Assembly (NCBI GenBank): GCA_000438175.1
Contig: FR900472.1
Span: 61,244 to 125,243, forward strand
From: Fusobacterium sp. CAG:439
GTDB lineage: Bacteria > Cyanobacteriota > Vampirovibrionia > Gastranaerophilales > Gastranaerophilaceae
DNA length: 64,000 nt
Direction: 5' to 3'
In this document: positions 1-8,289 of the stretch, piece by piece
Numbering within the stretch: the first letter of the stretch is position 1
Layout of the letters: each line of letters opens with the position of its first letter
Position numbers and translations under genes: made by a program
The notes under the pieces: generated by a model
Seen by the model: the letters and a program-made list of their open reading frames with translations, nothing else
What the model was told of the DNA's origin: nothing
The model's database searches: none

Positions 1-298
1 CAGGATTGCCAAGTTCTGCGTGATGTTTGTTTTCGGTTGTTTCAAATTCTTCTATGCCCGAATTTGTTGTTCCTATTACAATGCCGATTTCATCTTTTTC
101 AAAACCCGTTAAATCTAATTGATCAATAAGATATTTTAAAACTCTGTTGCACCGTAAATCAAACTTCGGGTCATTAATAGGCTCAAAATCTTTTTCAATT
201 TTACCGAAATAAAATCTGCTGCCCTTAACAATTTTATCGTCAGGTGTAAGCTTGTCAGCGAAGAGTGCACAGGCATCTGTAATAAAAATCTCGTTCAT
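1..298 (-). CDS. Beta-ketoacyl-ACP synthase, N-terminal part (cut by window edge)
   Basis: The first about 99 residues of a protein starting MNEIFITDACALFADKL are visible; the rest lies left of the window. The stretch IGIVIGTTNSGIEEFE is the N-terminal thiolase-fold segment of FabF-type condensing enzymes, so this should elongate ACP-bound chains. The active-site Cys and His residues are not in view. It is divergent from the next gene with only 14 bases between the two start codons. The context (ACPs, AMP-ligase, MMPL exporter) makes it the main ketosynthase of the aryl-polyene-type cluster. Family assignment is good; the exact paralogue is inference. Confidence 0.75.
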   Translation of the reverse strand, partial: MNEIFITDACALFADKLTPDDKIVKGSRFYFGKIEKDFEPINDPKFDLRCNRVLKYLIDQLDLTGFEKDEIGIVIGTTNSGIEEFETTENKHHAELGNP

Positions 299-312
299 GA
301 TAATATGTTACC

Positions 313-882
313 ATGAATAGTTTGGAATTTTACATAAAAAGGATTTCATATTCAACGGGTGAAAATATTGATTTATCACAAGTACCGATGCTTATGAGAA
401 GAAAACTTTCTCCTGCCGGCAAAATTGCATTGAGTACAATGACGGAATGTTATGAAGGCGGAATAAAAAAACTTTGCTGTGCCTCACGTTACGGAGAATT
501 AGAACGGGTTGTAAAGCTTATAAGACAGGAGCATGAAGAAAATGCAATTTCTCCAGCGGGGTTTAGTTTTTCTGTTCATAATTCAACTGTTGGCTTGTTT
601 TCTCTTATAAAGAATTTGCATATTCCTTATAATTCGATTGCTGGTGGGGAAGATACTTTTTCAAGCGGACTTTTGGATGCTGTTCTTAACAGAGAAAAAA
701 CTCTTTTTTGTTATGCTGAATCCGTTGACAGATATGAAAGTGTTTCAGTTTTGATAGATGAAAAAGATGGTGAGCGTGTAAGAATTTTTGATAATACGGA
801 AAATCTTGAGCCAAACAGATTTACGGAATTTATAAAAGGCGGGCGATATATTTGTCCTTTGTATATTTTGGAGAGAGTATGA
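313..882 (+). CDS. Ketoacyl-synthase-like protein of aryl-polyene cluster (Ketoacyl-synt_2 type)
   Basis: A 189-residue protein resembling the short ketoacyl-synthase N-terminal-like family found in aryl polyene clusters (ApeC position). Visible pointers are the LSPAGKIALSTMTECYEGG segment and a GFSFSVHNSTVGLFSL stretch, which sits where full ketosynthases have the nucleophile region; no catalytic Cys is seen there, which fits a non-catalytic partner. There is no ribosome binding site before the ATG; a GATAAT box ends eight bases upstream, so the mRNA may be leaderless. Its stop overlaps the next start (ATGA), which indicates translational coupling. Confidence 0.6.
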   Translation: MNSLEFYIKRISYSTGENIDLSQVPMLMRRKLSPAGKIALSTMTECYEGGIKKLCCASRYGELERVVKLIRQEHEENAISPAGFSFSVHNSTVGLFSLIKNLHIPYNSIAGGEDTFSSGLLDAVLNREKTLFCYAESVDRYESVSVLIDEKDGERVRIFDNTENLEPNRFTEFIKGGRYICPLYILERV

Positions 883-1598
883 GATACTTGCGCGGTTTTC
901 TTGTGGTTTTGTTATTTGCAATATTTGGAGTGTGCTCGCTTTTTCTGGGTCTTGTTATTCTGCCTGTTCTGGGATTTTTTGTCAAAAACAAGCGTGAATG
1001 TTTCAGCCATCTAATTCATAAGTTATGGAAATTTTATACAAACCTTTTTGTGCTGCTTAAATTAATAAAAACAGATGTCAAGAATTTTGAACAGACAAGA
1101 GGTAAAATCATAGTTTCTACTCATCCTACTTTTATTGATATTATGATATTAATAGGTTTGTATGACTATTCTTTGTGCCTTGCTAAAAAAGAACTTTTAA
1201 ATAATATTTTTCTGAAAAATATTATAAAAAATGTGTATATTCCAAATAATGTTGAATTGGAGGAATTTAAAAGAATTTCTATTGAGGCGTTGAATGACGG
1301 TTATAACATTATAATTTTTCCGACAGGTACCAGAACTGTTGAAGGCGAGAATTTAAAGATACACAAAGGTGCTGCGGCTTTGCAGATCGCATCGGGTGCT
1401 GATATTATTCCGATTAAACTTGAATGTGATTATCCGTTTTTACAGAAAGGCAATCCGATATATGATGCGTCTGACAGATTAATTACATACACAATCAGTC
1501 AGCTTGATACGATAAAATTGTCTGACTTTGATGAAAAATCAGAAATAAAGCTGAGAAAAGCTATTTCTGAAAAAATCAAATTTGACTTTACTAATTAA
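879..1598 (+). CDS. PlsC-type 1-acyl-glycerol-phosphate-like acyltransferase
   Basis: A 239-residue membrane-associated acyltransferase. The N-terminus is a hydrophobic segment (about residues 5-30). STHPTFIDIMIL carries the HxxxxD catalytic motif, and FPTGTRTVEG corresponds to the FPEGTRS substrate-binding motif. I chose the ATG at 879, preceded by GGAGAGAGT and overlapping the previous stop, rather than a longer reading from 852. It occupies the ApeD-like place in aryl polyene clusters and probably moves acyl chains onto or off the polyene. Its last codons (FDFTN) form the left copy of the direct repeat that flanks the next gene. Confidence 0.75.
   Translation: MRYLRGFLVVLLFAIFGVCSLFLGLVILPVLGFFVKNKRECFSHLIHKLWKFYTNLFVLLKLIKTDVKNFEQTRGKIIVSTHPTFIDIMILIGLYDYSLCLAKKELLNNIFLKNIIKNVYIPNNVELEEFKRISIEALNDGYNIIIFPTGTRTVEGENLKIHKGAAALQIASGADIIPIKLECDYPFLQKGNPIYDASDRLITYTISQLDTIKLSDFDEKSEIKLRKAISEKIKFDFTN
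1579..1598 (+). repeat. Left copy of 20-bp direct repeat flanking gene 1658-2956
   Basis: AATTTGACTTTACTAATTAA forms the end of the acyltransferase gene, including its stop. A copy with one mismatch lies at 2973-2992, just after the interrupting gene. Both contain TTGACT, a good -35 box. The arrangement suggests insertion of the intervening gene with duplication of the target. Confidence 0.7.
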
Positions 1599-1657
1599 CT
1601 GGCAATTATTTTTATCTTTGTGTTTTTATAAATATATCAAGGTGGAAAGGTATTTTT

Positions 1658-2956
1658 GTGTCTATACAACCTGTTAGTTTTGCAAATGCAAATAATTTAA
1701 CTAATATAAATTTTGGTAATCAAAATACCAAAAATATAAATCCTAATAATACAACACAGTCCTATGCCCAAGATAGTGTTGAGATTAAGGGCAAGAAAAA
1801 AGGTTTGTCAAACGGACAAAAATGGGGAATTGGCGTTGGGATAGCTGCTGCTCTTACAGCAACGGCATTGTTGCTTCGCGGAAAAGCTGGTGCCGCTCAA
1901 GAAGAAGTTGTAAAGATTGCAGAACATATTGACTTTACTCCTGCTAAGACGGCTAAGGAAGCAATTGAATTTGCGAAAACAAAACTCGGGGTAAAAAATT
2001 ATGATGATAGTATGCCTTTAGATGTAATGAACTGGGTAAATGAGGGGCTTACAAATATCAATAACGTGCGAAAAGGCAAAGCTAAATTATTTGATACAAT
2101 AGGGTATGCAGCTCAAGATGACAGGGATTTAGCCTTTATGATAACTGATATTACTAATCCTAAATTTGGAGCTGTTTTAAATGTAAATAAAAAAACTTTT
2201 GAAAATCTGGGTGAATATGTAAAAACTGATATTCAAACACTTCTGAACAAAAAAGTTTTATATAAAAATAAAGACGGAAAACTTGATTTATATCCATTTT
2301 ATCATTGTGGGGAAGTTTCTGACAATTTATTGAAAACTTTAAATAAATTCAATGAAAATCCTGAAAGTTTTTCATTGATAGATAAAGTCAAATTGTATGA
2401 AGATTTTGCTTCAATGTTAAATGTAACCAATGCTTTTTATAATGCTCCTTATTCAAAAATACAACAATTGTTGAAAAATGAAGATGTACAGGAGATTTTA
2501 TCAGCACATTCAAAATTGCCTGATTTAAAACAATTAGAAAAATTATCAACAGGACGACAAAGAAATGTACTTGTAGATTTAGTAAATACTTGCCTAAATT
2601 CAGGTGATAGAATTTATGTAGATTATCCTTCAGGAAATAAATTTAGTATTATTTATCATGAAAACGGACATTTAGAGCACCTTATTAAAATAGGTGAAGA
2701 TAAATTTTTATCTATGGGTAAACCAGAAGATTGCATTAAACGTTTTGGTAAAGTATCAGATATTACAAATGATTTTATAAACAGTAAAGAAAAACAACAA
2801 ATCGCTAATAGAGTTTCTAATTATGCTGCTAAATCACCTGTGGAATTTGTTGCTGAAACTTATCGAAAATTGATTAACAATGCATTAGGCGGTAAAGACC
2901 AAATTCCTGATGATGTTATGAAGCTTTATAATGAATACGGCGGTCCTGCTATTTAA
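1658..2956 (+). CDS. Putative zincin-like metallopeptidase with single membrane segment
   Basis: A 432-residue protein I do not recognise by family. It starts at GTG after an AGGTGGAAAGG ribosome binding site. The N-terminus has two lineage-style motifs (VSFANAN, INFGNQN), then a basic patch and one membrane segment (about residues 52-74, WGIGVGIAAALTATALLL). Near residue 330 lies YHENGH, a complete HExxH zinc motif, followed 60-65 residues later by SPVEFVAETY, which could give the third Glu ligand. It shows no relation to polyketide chemistry and interrupts the aryl-polyene operon. Peptidase function is inferred only from the motif. Confidence 0.5.
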   Translation: MSIQPVSFANANNLTNINFGNQNTKNINPNNTTQSYAQDSVEIKGKKKGLSNGQKWGIGVGIAAALTATALLLRGKAGAAQEEVVKIAEHIDFTPAKTAKEAIEFAKTKLGVKNYDDSMPLDVMNWVNEGLTNINNVRKGKAKLFDTIGYAAQDDRDLAFMITDITNPKFGAVLNVNKKTFENLGEYVKTDIQTLLNKKVLYKNKDGKLDLYPFYHCGEVSDNLLKTLNKFNENPESFSLIDKVKLYEDFASMLNVTNAFYNAPYSKIQQLLKNEDVQEILSAHSKLPDLKQLEKLSTGRQRNVLVDLVNTCLNSGDRIYVDYPSGNKFSIIYHENGHLEHLIKIGEDKFLSMGKPEDCIKRFGKVSDITNDFINSKEKQQIANRVSNYAAKSPVEFVAETYRKLINNALGGKDQIPDDVMKLYNEYGGPAI

Positions 2957-2972
2957 TCTATGTTGATTTTGA

Positions 2973-2992
2973 ATTTGACTTTACTCATTAAT
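2973..2992 (+). repeat. Right copy of 20-bp direct repeat
   Basis: AATTTGACTTTACTCATTAA differs at one base from 1579-1598. Read in the acyltransferase frame it would encode FDFTH and stop, matching FDFTN and stop of the left copy. It therefore looks like a remnant of that gene's 3' end left after an insertion or duplication. Confidence 0.7.
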
Positions 2993-3003
2993 TAAGTTAT
3001 AAA
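2975..3003 (+). promoter_or_regulatory. Sigma-70-type promoter before the ACP genes
   Basis: TTGACT (2975-2980), a 17-base spacer, and TATAAA (2998-3003) sit 20 bases before the first ACP start codon. The -35 box lies inside the right direct repeat. This would allow the ACP-to-exporter part of the operon to be expressed despite the inserted gene. Confidence 0.6.
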
Positions 3004-3022
3004 TATTATCAGGTGGATTAAG

Positions 3023-3277
3023 ATGTGTTTGGAAAAAGAAATTAAAACTCTAATCATTGAATCGCTTGAATTAGAGGATATAACAGCCGATGATATTAAA
3101 GATGATGAGCCGTTGTTTATCAGCGGTCTTGGTCTGGATAGTATTGATGCTTTAGAACTCGGTATGGCTTTGAAGAAAAAATATCATATTGATTTGAGCG
3201 ATAACAAAGAAGAAAATAAAAAACATTTTTATTCTGTTAAAACAATTGCAGATTTTATAAGAGGTAAAATTGAGTAA
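3023..3277 (+). CDS. Acyl carrier protein (first of two)
   Basis: An 84-residue acyl carrier protein. The phosphopantetheine attachment site is the Ser in GLGLDSIDALEL (about residue 40), followed by the usual acidic helix. The ribosome binding site is AGGTGG. It overlaps the second ACP gene by 8 bases. Tandem ACPs followed by a small membrane protein and an AMP-ligase are the characteristic aryl polyene order (ApeE, ApeF, ApeG, ApeH), so it probably carries the growing or the starter chain. Confidence 0.85.
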   Translation: MCLEKEIKTLIIESLELEDITADDIKDDEPLFISGLGLDSIDALELGMALKKKYHIDLSDNKEENKKHFYSVKTIADFIRGKIE

Positions 3278-3521
3278 ACAATATACGAGAGAACAGATTT
3301 TTGATAGATTAAAAGAAATTCTGGCTGATGATTTTGAAATTGAGCCGGATAAACTTGTTTTGGAAGCAAATTTATTTGAAGATTTGGAACTCGACAGTAT
3401 TGACGCGGTTGATCTGGCTGTTAAATTACAGGAATTTACCGAAAAGAAAATTTCTCCCGAAAACTTTAAGCAGATAAGAACAATTGATGATGTTGTATCT
3501 GCGGTTGAAGAATTGTTATGA
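3270..3521 (+). CDS. Acyl carrier protein (second of two)
   Basis: An 83-residue acyl carrier protein with the DLELDSIDAVDLAVKL phosphopantetheine motif. It overlaps its neighbours on both sides (8 bases with the first ACP, 4 with the membrane protein), so all three are translated together. Sequence divergence from the first ACP suggests a division of labour, for example starter loading by the AMP-ligase on one and chain extension on the other; that split is inference from characterised aryl polyene systems. Confidence 0.85.
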   Translation: MSKQYTREQIFDRLKEILADDFEIEPDKLVLEANLFEDLELDSIDAVDLAVKLQEFTEKKISPENFKQIRTIDDVVSAVEELL

Positions 3522-3916
3522 TAAGAATTTTACCGCTTATAGGGACAATATTAGTTGTTTTGCTTTTTCATTTCAGCAAAATTTATGCTCTTAAGTTTTA
3601 TCCTGTAATCGTTAATTCTTTTATATTTTGCGTTTTTTTCTCATCGCTTTTTTGTAAAGAAACCGTTATTCAAAAAATTGCAAAAAAAATGGACGGTGAA
3701 TTAACGGATTTTTCACGAAATTACACAAGAAAACTCACTTATGTTTGGTGTGTATTTTTGTTTATAAACCTTTCGATATCTTTTGCAACCGTTTTTATGT
3801 CTGCAAAAATTTGGACATTGTATAACGCTTGCATTTCATATATTGCACTCGGTGTGATGTTCGGGGTAGAATATATCGTAAGAATTATTTTGAGAGCAAA
3901 ATATGACAGAAAATAA
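3518..3916 (+). CDS. Small membrane protein of aryl-polyene cluster (COG4648-like)
   Basis: A 132-residue protein with about four hydrophobic segments (roughly residues 3-16, 24-46, 72-92, 100-120). It sits exactly between the ACPs and the AMP-ligase, the position of the conserved COG4648 membrane protein in aryl polyene clusters, whose biochemical role is not established. It overlaps the preceding stop (ATGA) and the following start by 14 bases. The family call rests on position and hydrophobic pattern more than on motifs. Confidence 0.6.
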   Translation: MIRILPLIGTILVVLLFHFSKIYALKFYPVIVNSFIFCVFFSSLFCKETVIQKIAKKMDGELTDFSRNYTRKLTYVWCVFLFINLSISFATVFMSAKIWTLYNACISYIALGVMFGVEYIVRIILRAKYDRK

Positions 3917-5150
3917 ACCTTTTATATTCTATACATCGGGTTCAACAGGAGAGCCTAAAGTTGTAAAAAAAAGTTATGAATGCGTTTTGCAAGAGGGGCA
4001 GGATTTAGCTGATTTTTTTAAATTTTCAAAAGATACTGTCTTTGTATCTACTGTGAACTCTGAATATATGTATGGGACAACGTTTACTGTTATGTTGCCA
4101 GAAGTTCTGGGATGCAGGGTGGATGCAGACAGGGTTGTTTATCCGGAAGATATGAAGGATTATGAAAAATACGTATTTGTTTCAACACCTTCTTTTCTTG
4201 AAAAGCTTGCAAAATACAAGTTTAATTTTAAAAATAAGCCTTTAATGATAATTTCCGCAGGTGCAAAGCTTGATGACGGAGTTTTTGAATATCTGGAAGG
4301 GATTTCGCAGGGTGTAACAGAGATTTACGGAAGTACCGAGGCAGGTGTTATTGCGTTCAGACAGTCTGCAAAAGATAACCTTAGATTTTTTGAAAATGTC
4401 CGTTATAATGAGGGGAAAATCTGCTCGCCTTATTTTGATGAAAATGAATTAGAATTAAGTGATGAGCTTGAATTTTTCGGGAATGGTTTCAGGGTTAAAG
4501 GGCGAAATGACAGGATTGTAAAAATTCAGGAAAAACGTATTTCTTTAGCGGAAGTCGAAAATGATTTAAATTCATCCGATTTAATTGAAAAGTCATATTG
4601 CCTGAAGCTGGATGACAAACTTTGTGCGGCAGTTGTATTGAATGAAAATGGCAGACAAATTTTAGAAAAAAACGGAAAACTTGAACTTGTAAAAACTATA
4701 AAATCTAATACGGCGGTTACAGCGGCACGCTGCAAGAAATGGCGTTTTCTGCATGAACTTCCCGTAAACGAGCGCGGAAAAATCAACGGAGAAAGGATCA
4801 GGGAGATTTTTAACACAAACGTAACCTATCCTTACATAATTGATTTTAACGTAAGTACAAACAGTGCTTATTTTGATTTGATTTTCCCCCAAAACAGCAG
4901 CTTTTTTGAAGGACATTTCACGGAAATGCCTATTTTGCCGGGTGTTGTTCAGTTGTTTTTTGTAAAAGAATTTATAAAGGATGCGTTTAATCTTGATTTT
5001 GTACCGCAAAAGGTTAAAAAAGTTAAATTTTCTTCAATTATAAGACCTGATGAAAAAGTACGCTTAAACCTTGTTAAAACAGAAAAATCCGTTGATTATA
5101 AGTTTACAAAAGGTGAAACAGTTTTTTCTTCGGGGACTTTTGTTTTATAA
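3903..5150 (+). CDS. AMP-dependent acyl/aryl-ACP ligase fused to FabZ-like dehydratase
   Basis: A 415-residue two-domain protein. Residues 1 to about 300 are an AMP-forming ligase: YTSGSTGEPK is the P-loop, EIYGSTEAG the substrate/AMP motif, GRNDRIVKI the hinge and NERGKING the catalytic-Lys region. Residues from about 305 form a hotdog dehydratase domain with FFEGHFTEMPILPGVVQ, containing the FabZ-type His. In most aryl polyene clusters ligase and dehydratase (ApeH, ApeI) are separate genes; here they are fused. The ligase should activate the aryl starter (probably 4-hydroxybenzoate) and load it on ACP. Confidence 0.8.
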   Translation: MTENKPFIFYTSGSTGEPKVVKKSYECVLQEGQDLADFFKFSKDTVFVSTVNSEYMYGTTFTVMLPEVLGCRVDADRVVYPEDMKDYEKYVFVSTPSFLEKLAKYKFNFKNKPLMIISAGAKLDDGVFEYLEGISQGVTEIYGSTEAGVIAFRQSAKDNLRFFENVRYNEGKICSPYFDENELELSDELEFFGNGFRVKGRNDRIVKIQEKRISLAEVENDLNSSDLIEKSYCLKLDDKLCAAVVLNENGRQILEKNGKLELVKTIKSNTAVTAARCKKWRFLHELPVNERGKINGERIREIFNTNVTYPYIIDFNVSTNSAYFDLIFPQNSSFFEGHFTEMPILPGVVQLFFVKEFIKDAFNLDFVPQKVKKVKFSSIIRPDEKVRLNLVKTEKSVDYKFTKGETVFSSGTFVL

Positions 5151-5157
5151 TAATGTT

Positions 5158-5571
5158 ATGAAAAAGATTTTTACTGAAACTTTTATTGAAGTGCCTTTTT
5201 ATGATTTGGATTCGATGGATGTTGTCTGGCACGGGAACTATATTAAATATCTTGAGGTGGCAAGATGTGATTTACTTTCCAAAATAGGGTATACTTATAA
5301 CGATATGAGAGCGGATGGTGTTGCTTATCCTGTTGCAACAATGGATTTGAAGTTTATTAAACCGGCTGTGTTTTCGCAGAAATTGAAAGTTATATCGGAA
5401 ATTACGGATTATGAACCTGCTTTAAATATTAAGTATGAAATTTTTGATGCAAGGACAGGTGAAAAAATTTTTAAGGCTAAAAGTATGCAGATTTGCGTTG
5501 ATATAAACACTCGTGAAAGTGTATACACGGCGCCTTTAAACTTTGTAAAAAAACTGGAGGCTTATGCGTAA
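5158..5571 (+). CDS. 4-hydroxybenzoyl-CoA thioesterase-like hotdog protein
   Basis: A 137-residue acyl-CoA/ACP thioesterase. The sequence VPFYDLDSMDVVWHGNYIKYLEVARCDLL is the 4HBT active-site region (catalytic Asp and the HGNY loop); the quoted string is shown only to mark the D-S-M-D and H-G-N-Y residues. I chose the ATG at 5158 over an in-frame start inside the upstream gene. There is no Shine-Dalgarno; a perfect TATAAT (5146-5151) lies six bases upstream, so an internal leaderless promoter is likely. It matches the ApeK-like position and would release or edit chains. Confidence 0.75.
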   Translation: MKKIFTETFIEVPFYDLDSMDVVWHGNYIKYLEVARCDLLSKIGYTYNDMRADGVAYPVATMDLKFIKPAVFSQKLKVISEITDYEPALNIKYEIFDARTGEKIFKAKSMQICVDINTRESVYTAPLNFVKKLEAYA

Positions 5572-6088
5572 GTTTTTATTATTGTTAATTGTCATTATTT
5601 CGGGAATTAATTTGTGTATCGCATCAGATGATATATTTAGTCATCCGAATACAAGCAGATATATTGCCCGGCAGATGCCGGAACTTAAAGATGTTTCCTG
5701 TAAATTTACACAGGAAAAATATATAGGCAGCACAGTTCTGAAATCAGGCGGGAATTTTCAATTTATTAAAAAAAAGGGTGCGATTTTTGAAACTTTATAC
5801 CCTATAAAATCAACTGTTTCTTATACGTCTTCGCAAAACAAGCAGATGAATGATGTTATAGTTGCGATTTCCAATAAAAATTATTCATATCTTGATAAGA
5901 ATTTTGACCTTTATTATAAACGTGAAAATGCAGACTGGACTGTGGGTTTGAAACCCAAAAAAGGTTCGGTTGCGGCGTCGCAATTACATGATATTATTAT
6001 TAAAGGCAGAGGTGATATTGATAATATAAAAATCAATACGGTTAAAAACGGGGTTACGGATATTTCTTTTAGATGCGGAACAAATTAA
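5564..6088 (+). CDS. LolA-like outer-membrane lipoprotein carrier
   Basis: A 174-residue protein with a signal peptide (about residues 1-20, cleavage after LCIA). The body has the LolA pattern: a segment near VSCKFTQEKYIGSTVLKSGG and later beta-strands with KKGAIFETLYP. Aryl polyene clusters usually contain a LolA homologue thought to ferry the hydrophobic product through the periplasm. The start overlaps the thioesterase by 8 bases with GGAGG upstream, and its end overlaps the exporter by 16 bases. Confidence 0.7.
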   Translation: MRKFLLLLIVIISGINLCIASDDIFSHPNTSRYIARQMPELKDVSCKFTQEKYIGSTVLKSGGNFQFIKKKGAIFETLYPIKSTVSYTSSQNKQMNDVIVAISNKNYSYLDKNFDLYYKRENADWTVGLKPKKGSVAASQLHDIIIKGRGDIDNIKINTVKNGVTDISFRCGTN

Positions 6089-8289
6089 TAAATATTTTCA
6101 GAATATTATTTGTGTTAATTCTTGTTACTCTTGCAGTAACGGTTTTATTGAAACCTGCACATACGGAAACTAATATTTTGAAAGCTATATTTTCATCAAC
6201 TCAGGATAATATTCTAGTTGATTTGAGCAGTAAATTTTCTTCAAAAATAAATGTAATTGTTGAAAGTGACAATCCCGAAAAATCTCAGGAAACCGCAATT
6301 ATACTTTACAGTAAACTCGATAAAGATAAAATGCATACATCTGATGCGGATATTTCAAAAGTTTTAAATGATTATGAAAAATATCATAATAATCTTTTAT
6401 CCTCCAATATGCGCAGGCTTTTACAAAGCAGACAGTATGACATAGCAGAAGAAAATGCTCTTGAAGCCTTATATAATCCTATAATGCCGCCTGTAGGCTC
6501 AATTGAGCAGGATCCGTTTCTTCTTTTGACGGATTATGTAATGAGTTTGTCTGCAAATAAACAGGTAACCGATTTCACGCCTTTCGAATACAACGGAAAA
6601 TTTTACAGTCTTATAATGCTTAATGTTGACAGCGATATAGCACTTGCACCTACGGTTTTGAATGATGAAGTAAAAAAACTCGTTGATTTGCAAAAAGAAT
6701 TGAGCGGAAAAGATGTAAAAATTTATTTAACAGGCGCGCCTGTACATTCGTATTTTGCAAGCAGCCATTCTATTTTTGAAATTAATCTTATTTGCATATT
6801 GTCAACTCTTTTTATTATAGGTCTTGTATTCTGGTATTTTAGATCTTTAAAACCGCTTTTCCCTGTTGTGACAAGCATAGGACTGGGAATTTTTGCGGGA
6901 TACTGTGTTACATCTCTGATATTTAAAGATATTCATATTCTTACGTTCGTTTTTTCGACGACCTTAATCGGAATTTGTGTTGATTATTCTCTTCATTATT
7001 TTGTGTCGGATGATGGCGGAGATACGGTTAAAGAAATTTTTAAAAGTCTTTCGGTAAGCCTTCTTACAACAGTGAGTGCCTTTGCAATTCTACTGTTTGC
7101 TGATTTTGTACTGTTAAGACAAATTTCTGTTTTTACAATTACCGGCTTAACTGTTGTTTATCTGTTTGTAATACTTTTTTATCCTTTAATCTCTAAAAAA
7201 ATAATTTTTGAAAAACGAACGCTGAAACATTTTGTAATTCCCGATAAATACGGAAAAATTGCGGCTTACGCAGTCTGTGTTATTGCATTGGCAGGACTTT
7301 TCAGAACCCATTTTGATGACAATATAAAAAACATGTATGTTCCGCCGAAAAACCTTATGAATGCCGAAAAACTTTTCGGCGAGCTTGCAGGGACTGACGG
7401 TGATACTTCGATTTTTGTTGTCAGAGGGAAAAATCTTGAGGATATATTGCGGAAAGAAGAAGCAATAGCTGATAAGCTTGCTGAGGAAAATATTGAATAT
7501 CAGGGATTAAGCCGTTATATTCCATCTGCTGAACGACAGAAAAGCAATCAGGCTTTAAGAAAACAACTTTACAAAGACAGATTAAATGATTATGCAGTGT
7601 TTTTACCCGCATTGCAGCGTTCAAAATTAATCCGTCAGACATATAACAACGATTTTTTGACATTAAACAGTGATTTTGAATTTTTGAAAAAGAACTTTTT
7701 AACAGATGAAAACACTTCAATTATGGTAGTCTATGACTATGACGGCGATGAGATTAACGGTGCGCGTGTTATAAATTTTCAAAAAGATATTTCGGCACAA
7801 ATCAGAAAATGCAGGAAAATATGTTTAAGCTTGCTGCTGCCGATTTTCGGACTTTTGTATCTTTTGCTTGCAAAAATATATGATTTTAAAGCGGGTTTAA
7901 CAATTATACTTCCGTCAATTGCGGCAGTCGGGTTTGTTTTCGGGATACTCGGAATATTTAATATTCCCGTTAACCTCTTTCATCTTCTCGCGGTATTTTT
8001 GATAATCGGTTTCGGGCTTGATTATTCGGTGTTCAGATTTAACGGTGCGAGAAAATGCGCTGATGCTGTATTAATGTCCTGTTTAACAAGCGTATTTTCA
8101 TTTACGCTTCTTGCGTTTGCTGGATTTAAACTCATAAGTTCTCTTGGCACTGTTCTTGCGCTCGGGCTTTTGAGTTCTTATATTTTTAGTTTAATATTAA
8201 TAAGTGGCAAAAAGGGGAGCGCAACGACTGACAGAGATATGGAAAATAAGAAGATAATCGGCGAAGAGGGTAAAAAGAATGAAGTATAG
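6073..8289 (+). CDS. MMPL/RND-family exporter
   Basis: A 738-residue membrane transporter with the duplicated RND plan: one N-terminal membrane segment, a large periplasmic loop, a bundle of about five segments (residues 235-375), a second loop and a second bundle (residues 580-715). It matches the COG4258 exporter found in aryl polyene clusters (ApeM-like) and should lift the polyene or its lipid-linked form across the inner membrane. The C-terminal tail beyond the last segment is encoded by a copy of a 63-bp repeat, so the natural terminus may once have been shorter. It overlaps neighbours at both ends. Confidence 0.8.
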   Translation: MRNKLINIFRILFVLILVTLAVTVLLKPAHTETNILKAIFSSTQDNILVDLSSKFSSKINVIVESDNPEKSQETAIILYSKLDKDKMHTSDADISKVLNDYEKYHNNLLSSNMRRLLQSRQYDIAEENALEALYNPIMPPVGSIEQDPFLLLTDYVMSLSANKQVTDFTPFEYNGKFYSLIMLNVDSDIALAPTVLNDEVKKLVDLQKELSGKDVKIYLTGAPVHSYFASSHSIFEINLICILSTLFIIGLVFWYFRSLKPLFPVVTSIGLGIFAGYCVTSLIFKDIHILTFVFSTTLIGICVDYSLHYFVSDDGGDTVKEIFKSLSVSLLTTVSAFAILLFADFVLLRQISVFTITGLTVVYLFVILFYPLISKKIIFEKRTLKHFVIPDKYGKIAAYAVCVIALAGLFRTHFDDNIKNMYVPPKNLMNAEKLFGELAGTDGDTSIFVVRGKNLEDILRKEEAIADKLAEENIEYQGLSRYIPSAERQKSNQALRKQLYKDRLNDYAVFLPALQRSKLIRQTYNNDFLTLNSDFEFLKKNFLTDENTSIMVVYDYDGDEINGARVINFQKDISAQIRKCRKICLSLLLPIFGLLYLLLAKIYDFKAGLTIILPSIAAVGFVFGILGIFNIPVNLFHLLAVFLIIGFGLDYSVFRFNGARKCADAVLMSCLTSVFSFTLLAFAGFKLISSLGTVLALGLLSSYIFSLILISGKKGSATTDRDMENKKIIGEEGKKNEV
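8215..8277 (+). repeat. Copy 1 of 63-bp junction repeat
   Basis: The unit begins GGGAGCGCAACGACTGACAG, continues with GATATGGAAAATAA and ends GAAGAGGGTAAAAAG. It lies at the end of the exporter gene and encodes its charged tail. Its last bases serve as the ribosome binding site of the methyltransferase starting at 8279. Two further copies lie in tandem at 9336-9461. Confidence 0.8.

Noticed and set aside
4526..4816. Antisense reading frames over the AMP-ligase gene (also 4662-5009, 7421-7720, 9086-9436 and similar)
   Set aside because: They are shadows of well-supported genes, with no start signals and no family features.
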